Source: Dryocola clanedunensis (GTDB taxonomy: Bacteria; Pseudomonadota; Gammaproteobacteria; Enterobacterales; Enterobacteriaceae). From it: 64,000 nucleotides of DNA. A program made the position numbers and the translations under genes. Location of the stretch: NCBI RefSeq assembly GCF_025215155.1, contig NZ_JALHAM010000121.1; one strand, 5' to 3'. This document shows positions 60,766 through 64,000 of this stretch, in pieces. Below the pieces are notes generated by a model. It did no database searches. It was not told the DNA's origin and saw only the letters and a program-made list of their open reading frames with translations. The first letter of the stretch is position 1, and each line of letters starts with the position of its first letter.

Positions 60766-61254
60766 TCAGATAGCTTTAGCCACTTTCAGATTGCACGGGT
60801 TCATCTGCCAGTTAAACACGCCTTTACCGGTTTCCCGATCCAGCGTGACGTTGGCAATGGCCGAAGTGCAGAACATGGGTGGTGACTCTTCAGGGCAGAG
60901 TTCAGACACCAGGTAACCGACCAGCGGCAGGTGCGAAACCACCAGCGCAGATTCAACGCCTTCATTGGCCAGGGCTTGCAGGTAGTCTCCTACCAGCCCC
61001 ACATCGCCGCTCGGAGTTAACTCCTGCAGGATGTCTTCTTTTTCCGGGAGGTTAAGCGCTTCCCGCACCACGTCCAGGGTCTGTTCAGCTCGCAGGTAAG
61101 GGCTCACCAGAACACGTTCGATATCCGCTACCTGACCTTTCAACCAGGTCGCCATAACCCGAGATTCGTCACAACCGCATTGGGTTAAAGGACGTACCGA
61201 GTCACTGGCGGCATCGAGTGCCGCGTCGCCGTGACGCATGATAAAAACTTGCAT
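60766..61254 (-). CDS. sixA: Phosphohistidine phosphatase SixA
   Basis: 162-residue histidine-phosphatase-superfamily enzyme. E. coli SixA acts on the ArcB HPt domain and on the nitrogen-PTS protein NPr. The RHG motif with the catalytic His is at the N-terminus (FIMRHGDAALDA), and the second His is in LVVSHLPLVGYL (about residue 108). Cytosolic, lacking the fourth motif seen in larger relatives. Alone, in reverse orientation to smrB. Confidence 0.96.
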   Translation of the reverse strand: MQVFIMRHGDAALDAASDSVRPLTQCGCDESRVMATWLKGQVADIERVLVSPYLRAEQTLDVVREALNLPEKEDILQELTPSGDVGLVGDYLQALANEGVESALVVSHLPLVGYLVSELCPEESPPMFCTSAIANVTLDRETGKGVFNWQMNPCNLKVAKAI

Positions 61255-61465
61255 ATTGCACCGCTTTTGTTAACCAGGAATGCTGCGCAACATCCCCATC
61301 AGGAGAAGAGGATATATTCAGCAGCCGGGCATTGTGCCTTATCCATACATCGAATGAAACGCTGTTTTTTACCTTATTGCTGTAAGTATAGTCAATTAGT
61401 GTTTACACATTGACCAGGCAGCGCGCATTCACCGAGTTAAACCCATACCAGGGGGAAGGGCAAAC

Positions 61466-63625
61466 TCATGATTCTTTGACCCCAACTTCCGCTACAGGGT
61501 TCAGTATTCCCCAGAAAGTATGGTTGTTCTCTGCCATCTGTTTTAGCCGTTCACAAGGCGAGAAACGCTCCCCATGCAGGCTTGCCAGCCGTTCGAGCCT
61601 GGCCACAATGTCACCCGCGCCCCGGCTATCCATATAGCGGAACGGGCCACCTATGAAAGGCGGGAATCCAATACCAAACACGGCACCTATATCACCGTCA
61701 CGCGCATTGCGTATTACACCCTCATCCAGGCAACGAGCTGCTTCGTTAAGCATCATTAACACGCAGCGCTCAGCGATAACCTGCGCATCGAGCTGCCCTT
61801 TAGGCGTGACGTTTAACAGCTTATAAATTGCCGGGTCAGCCTGTTTTCTGCTTTTACGCCCTTTGTGCGGATAAAGATAGAAACCACGCCCATTTTTTCT
61901 CCCTTTGCGATCGTCCTTCAAAATTGCGTCGATCGCAGGCGGAGCAGCAAAACGTTCGCCGTAAGCATTCTCAAGAATTGGACTAATTTTAGTCCCCACG
62001 TCGATTCCCACCTCATCCAAAAGTTGGATTGGGCCGACAGGAAAACCAAACTGCACCAGAGCCTCATCGATCTTCTCGACCGGTTCCCCTTCAACCAGAC
62101 AGCGCATGGCTTCATTGACGTAAGGTGCCAGAATTCGGTTGACATAGAACCCGGCGCTGTCGCCGACCACGATTGGCGTTTTACCCTGTTTCTTCGCCAA
62201 AGCAACCGTTGTGGAAATGGTTTCCGCAGATGTACCGGCGTGAGGAATAACTTCCACCAGCGGCATTTTGTCCACCGGACTGAAGTAATGCAGACCGATA
62301 ACCTGTTCAGGACGTGCGGCGTTCGCGGCGATATCCGCAATCGGTAAAGAAGAGGTATTGGAAGCAAAGATAGTATGCGGCGCGGCGTGCTGTTCGATCT
62401 CCGCCACCATTTTCTGCTTCAGGGCTAAATCCTCGAACACGGCCTCCACCACGATGTCACGATGGCTGAAACCGTGGTAATCCGTGCCGCCAGAAATTCG
62501 TGCCATTTCACGCTGCCGCTCGGCGGCTTTCATGTGGCGACGACGGACTTTTTTATCCAACAGATCCCAGCTGTATTTCAACGCATGGTTGATACCGTCA
62601 TGGCTGATGTCTTTTATTCGAACGGGCAGATGACCTTTGGTTGCCGTAACAAAGGCGATCCCTCCGCCCATCAGCCCACCGCCCAGGACACCTACAGCCT
62701 CAATCGGGCGAGGCTCCGCGTCGCCGCCATGCTCTTTTTTCAGCTCCGTGCTGGCAAAGAAAATCCCCCGCAGCGCGGCTGACTGAGGCGTCATCGCCAG
62801 CTCGCCGAAAGCTTTAGCTTCCGCGTCATAGCCGCTGTGGCTCCCCTGCTCTAATCCGGTTCTGATGACGTCAATAATGCGTCGGGTCGCCGGATAGTTG
62901 CCTTTGGTTTTCTGCTCGGTCTTTTTTCCGACGATGTTGAACAGCAAAGAGCGGCCAAGCGGCCCGGCAAGAATTCGTTCCCGCACGGGTAAAACTCGTG
63001 AAGGTTTACGGCCTTTCAGCGCCAGCTCAACTGCCGCATTCAGCAAAATAGACTGAGGCACCACGTCGTCTACCAGCCCCAGTTTCAACGCCTGTTTCGG
63101 GCGCAGCTGTTTACCGGTAAGGATAATATCCAGCGCGTTGCTTACGCCCACCAGGCGCGGCAAACGTTGCGTGCCGCCGGAACCCGGCAGCAGGCCTAGC
63201 TGAACTTCCGGCAGCCCCAGCTTCGTTTTTTCGTCATCGGTACAGATACGTGAATGACAGGCTAGCGCCAGTTCCAGCCCGCCCCCCAGGCAAGCTCCGT
63301 GGATGGCGGCCACCACCGGGATGGGTAACGCAGCAATTTCGGCCATGATCTGCTGGCCCTGCTGTGCCAGCGCCTGGGCTTCTGCGGCAGACTGGCAGCC
63401 CGCAATCATGTTGATATCCGCACCGGCAATAAAATTATCCGGCTTACCAGAAATAAACACTAAGCCCTGTAACGCATGGTTATCACGCACCTGTTTGATG
63501 ATGGCGTGTACTTCAGGGCCAAACGAAGCCTTGAGGGTATTCATCTTCTCGCCGGGAACGTCGATGGTGACAACCGCCACGTTGTCGAGTCGGACATGCA
63601 GAGTGAATGCGCTTGTCTGTTCCAT
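61466..63625 (-). CDS. fadJ: Fatty acid oxidation complex alpha subunit FadJ
   Basis: 719-residue multifunctional enzyme for (anaerobic) fatty acid beta-oxidation: enoyl-CoA hydratase at about residues 1-190 (GACLGGGLELALACH), then 3-hydroxyacyl-CoA dehydrogenase (about 310-700; VLGGGLMGGGIAFVTATKG for NAD, HYFSPVDKMPLVEVI). Catalytic acidic residues of the hydratase are in LGLPEVQLGLLPGSGGTQRL. The start overlaps the fadI stop by one base (TAATG). Works with FadI. A shared FadR-controlled promoter would lie outside the window. Confidence 0.98.
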   Translation of the reverse strand: MEQTSAFTLHVRLDNVAVVTIDVPGEKMNTLKASFGPEVHAIIKQVRDNHALQGLVFISGKPDNFIAGADINMIAGCQSAAEAQALAQQGQQIMAEIAALPIPVVAAIHGACLGGGLELALACHSRICTDDEKTKLGLPEVQLGLLPGSGGTQRLPRLVGVSNALDIILTGKQLRPKQALKLGLVDDVVPQSILLNAAVELALKGRKPSRVLPVRERILAGPLGRSLLFNIVGKKTEQKTKGNYPATRRIIDVIRTGLEQGSHSGYDAEAKAFGELAMTPQSAALRGIFFASTELKKEHGGDAEPRPIEAVGVLGGGLMGGGIAFVTATKGHLPVRIKDISHDGINHALKYSWDLLDKKVRRRHMKAAERQREMARISGGTDYHGFSHRDIVVEAVFEDLALKQKMVAEIEQHAAPHTIFASNTSSLPIADIAANAARPEQVIGLHYFSPVDKMPLVEVIPHAGTSAETISTTVALAKKQGKTPIVVGDSAGFYVNRILAPYVNEAMRCLVEGEPVEKIDEALVQFGFPVGPIQLLDEVGIDVGTKISPILENAYGERFAAPPAIDAILKDDRKGRKNGRGFYLYPHKGRKSRKQADPAIYKLLNVTPKGQLDAQVIAERCVLMMLNEAARCLDEGVIRNARDGDIGAVFGIGFPPFIGGPFRYMDSRGAGDIVARLERLASLHGERFSPCERLKQMAENNHTFWGILNPVAEVGVKES

Positions 63626-64000
63626 TATTCGACCTCCAGTACCATTGCTGCGCCAAGACCACCGGCCGCACAGGCTGTCACCAGGCCCAGACCTCCGCCG
63701 CGACGGCGTAGTTCATGCAGCATCTGGGTAATCATGCGCGCACCTGTTGCCGCAAAAGGATGCCCGTAGGCAATCGATCCGCCGAGCACATTGAATTTTG
63801 CATCATCCACTTCTCCCGTGGCGTGAGCGCGGCCCAGCACATCACGCGCAAAGCGCTCGCTGGAAAGCATTTTCAAATTGGCGAGCGTCTGCGCCGCAAA
63901 GGCTTCATGCATATCAAAAAGCGTCAGATCGGCAAGGGTGATCCCGGCGCGTTCCAGCGCCAGCGGCGTCGCCCAGGCCGGGCCTGAAAGCATATCTTTC
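63625..64000 (-). CDS. fadI: Acetyl-CoA acyltransferase FadI (3' part, cut by window edge)
   Basis: C-terminal ~124 residues of the thiolase subunit that cleaves 3-ketoacyl-CoA. GGSIAYGHPFAATGAR holds the conserved His, and VTACAAGGLGAAMVLE carries the second active-site Cys. The frame is open to base 64000, so the N-terminal two thirds lie beyond the window. Confidence 0.97.
   Translation of the reverse strand, partial: KDMLSGPAWATPLALERAGITLADLTLFDMHEAFAAQTLANLKMLSSERFARDVLGRAHATGEVDDAKFNVLGGSIAYGHPFAATGARMITQMLHELRRRGGGLGLVTACAAGGLGAAMVLEVE

Overview
The window is chromosomal DNA from a member of the Enterobacteriaceae close to Escherichia, Salmonella and Enterobacter. Gene order and protein sequences follow the E. 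coli K-12 stretch from nuo to fad almost gene for gene. The coding density, the roughly 55 % GC look, and many short palindromic (REP/BIME-like) elements at gene ends fit an Enterobacter-type genome. The genus is an inference. I see no rRNA, tRNA, CRISPR array, insertion sequence or prophage.

Layout. 1-10910 (minus): nuoL (cut by the window edge) to nuoA, respiratory complex I, with fused nuoCD. 11463-13475: lrhA regulator between two non-coding stretches. 13476-19122: alaA, yfbR (plus) and yfbS, yfbT, yfbU, yfbV (minus). 19456-22880: ackA-pta, the acetate node. 22980-30852: an accessory block where K-12 has yfcC. It holds a PTS of the ascorbate (Ula) type with a split transketolase and a LacI regulator, then a histidinol-dehydrogenase-like enzyme with its own divergent LacI regulator. 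30910-34904: yfcD, yfcE, yfcF, yfcG, folX, yfcH. 35004-38984: argT-hisJQMP, basic amino acid uptake. 39270-49107 (minus): pdxB, usg, truA, dedA, accD, folC, dedD, cvpA, purF, ubiX. 49232-64000: flk, yfcJ, fabB, mnmC, yfcL, epmC, yfcA, mepA, aroC, prmB, smrB, sixA, fadJ and the 3' end of fadI.

Regulatory sites can be read directly for several units. These are a PurR-like operator before cvpA-purF, adjacent FabR and FadR sites before fabB, a sigma-54 promoter with a perfect NtrC palindrome before argT, a CRP site plus twin GATAGCGCTATC palindromes in the PTS/transketolase divergent region, and twin TGCATTCGAATGCA palindromes in the hisD-like/lacI divergent region.

The core genes are ordinary and well conserved. 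The least described part is 22.98-30.85 kb: two adjacent catabolic modules, each with a LacI-family repressor and visible operators, whose substrates cannot be told from sequence. Other points of interest are a GC-rich palindromic repeat inside the nuo operon between nuoG and nuoF, two clear palindromes before yfcJ, and a terminator-like hairpin antisense to the lrhA leader.
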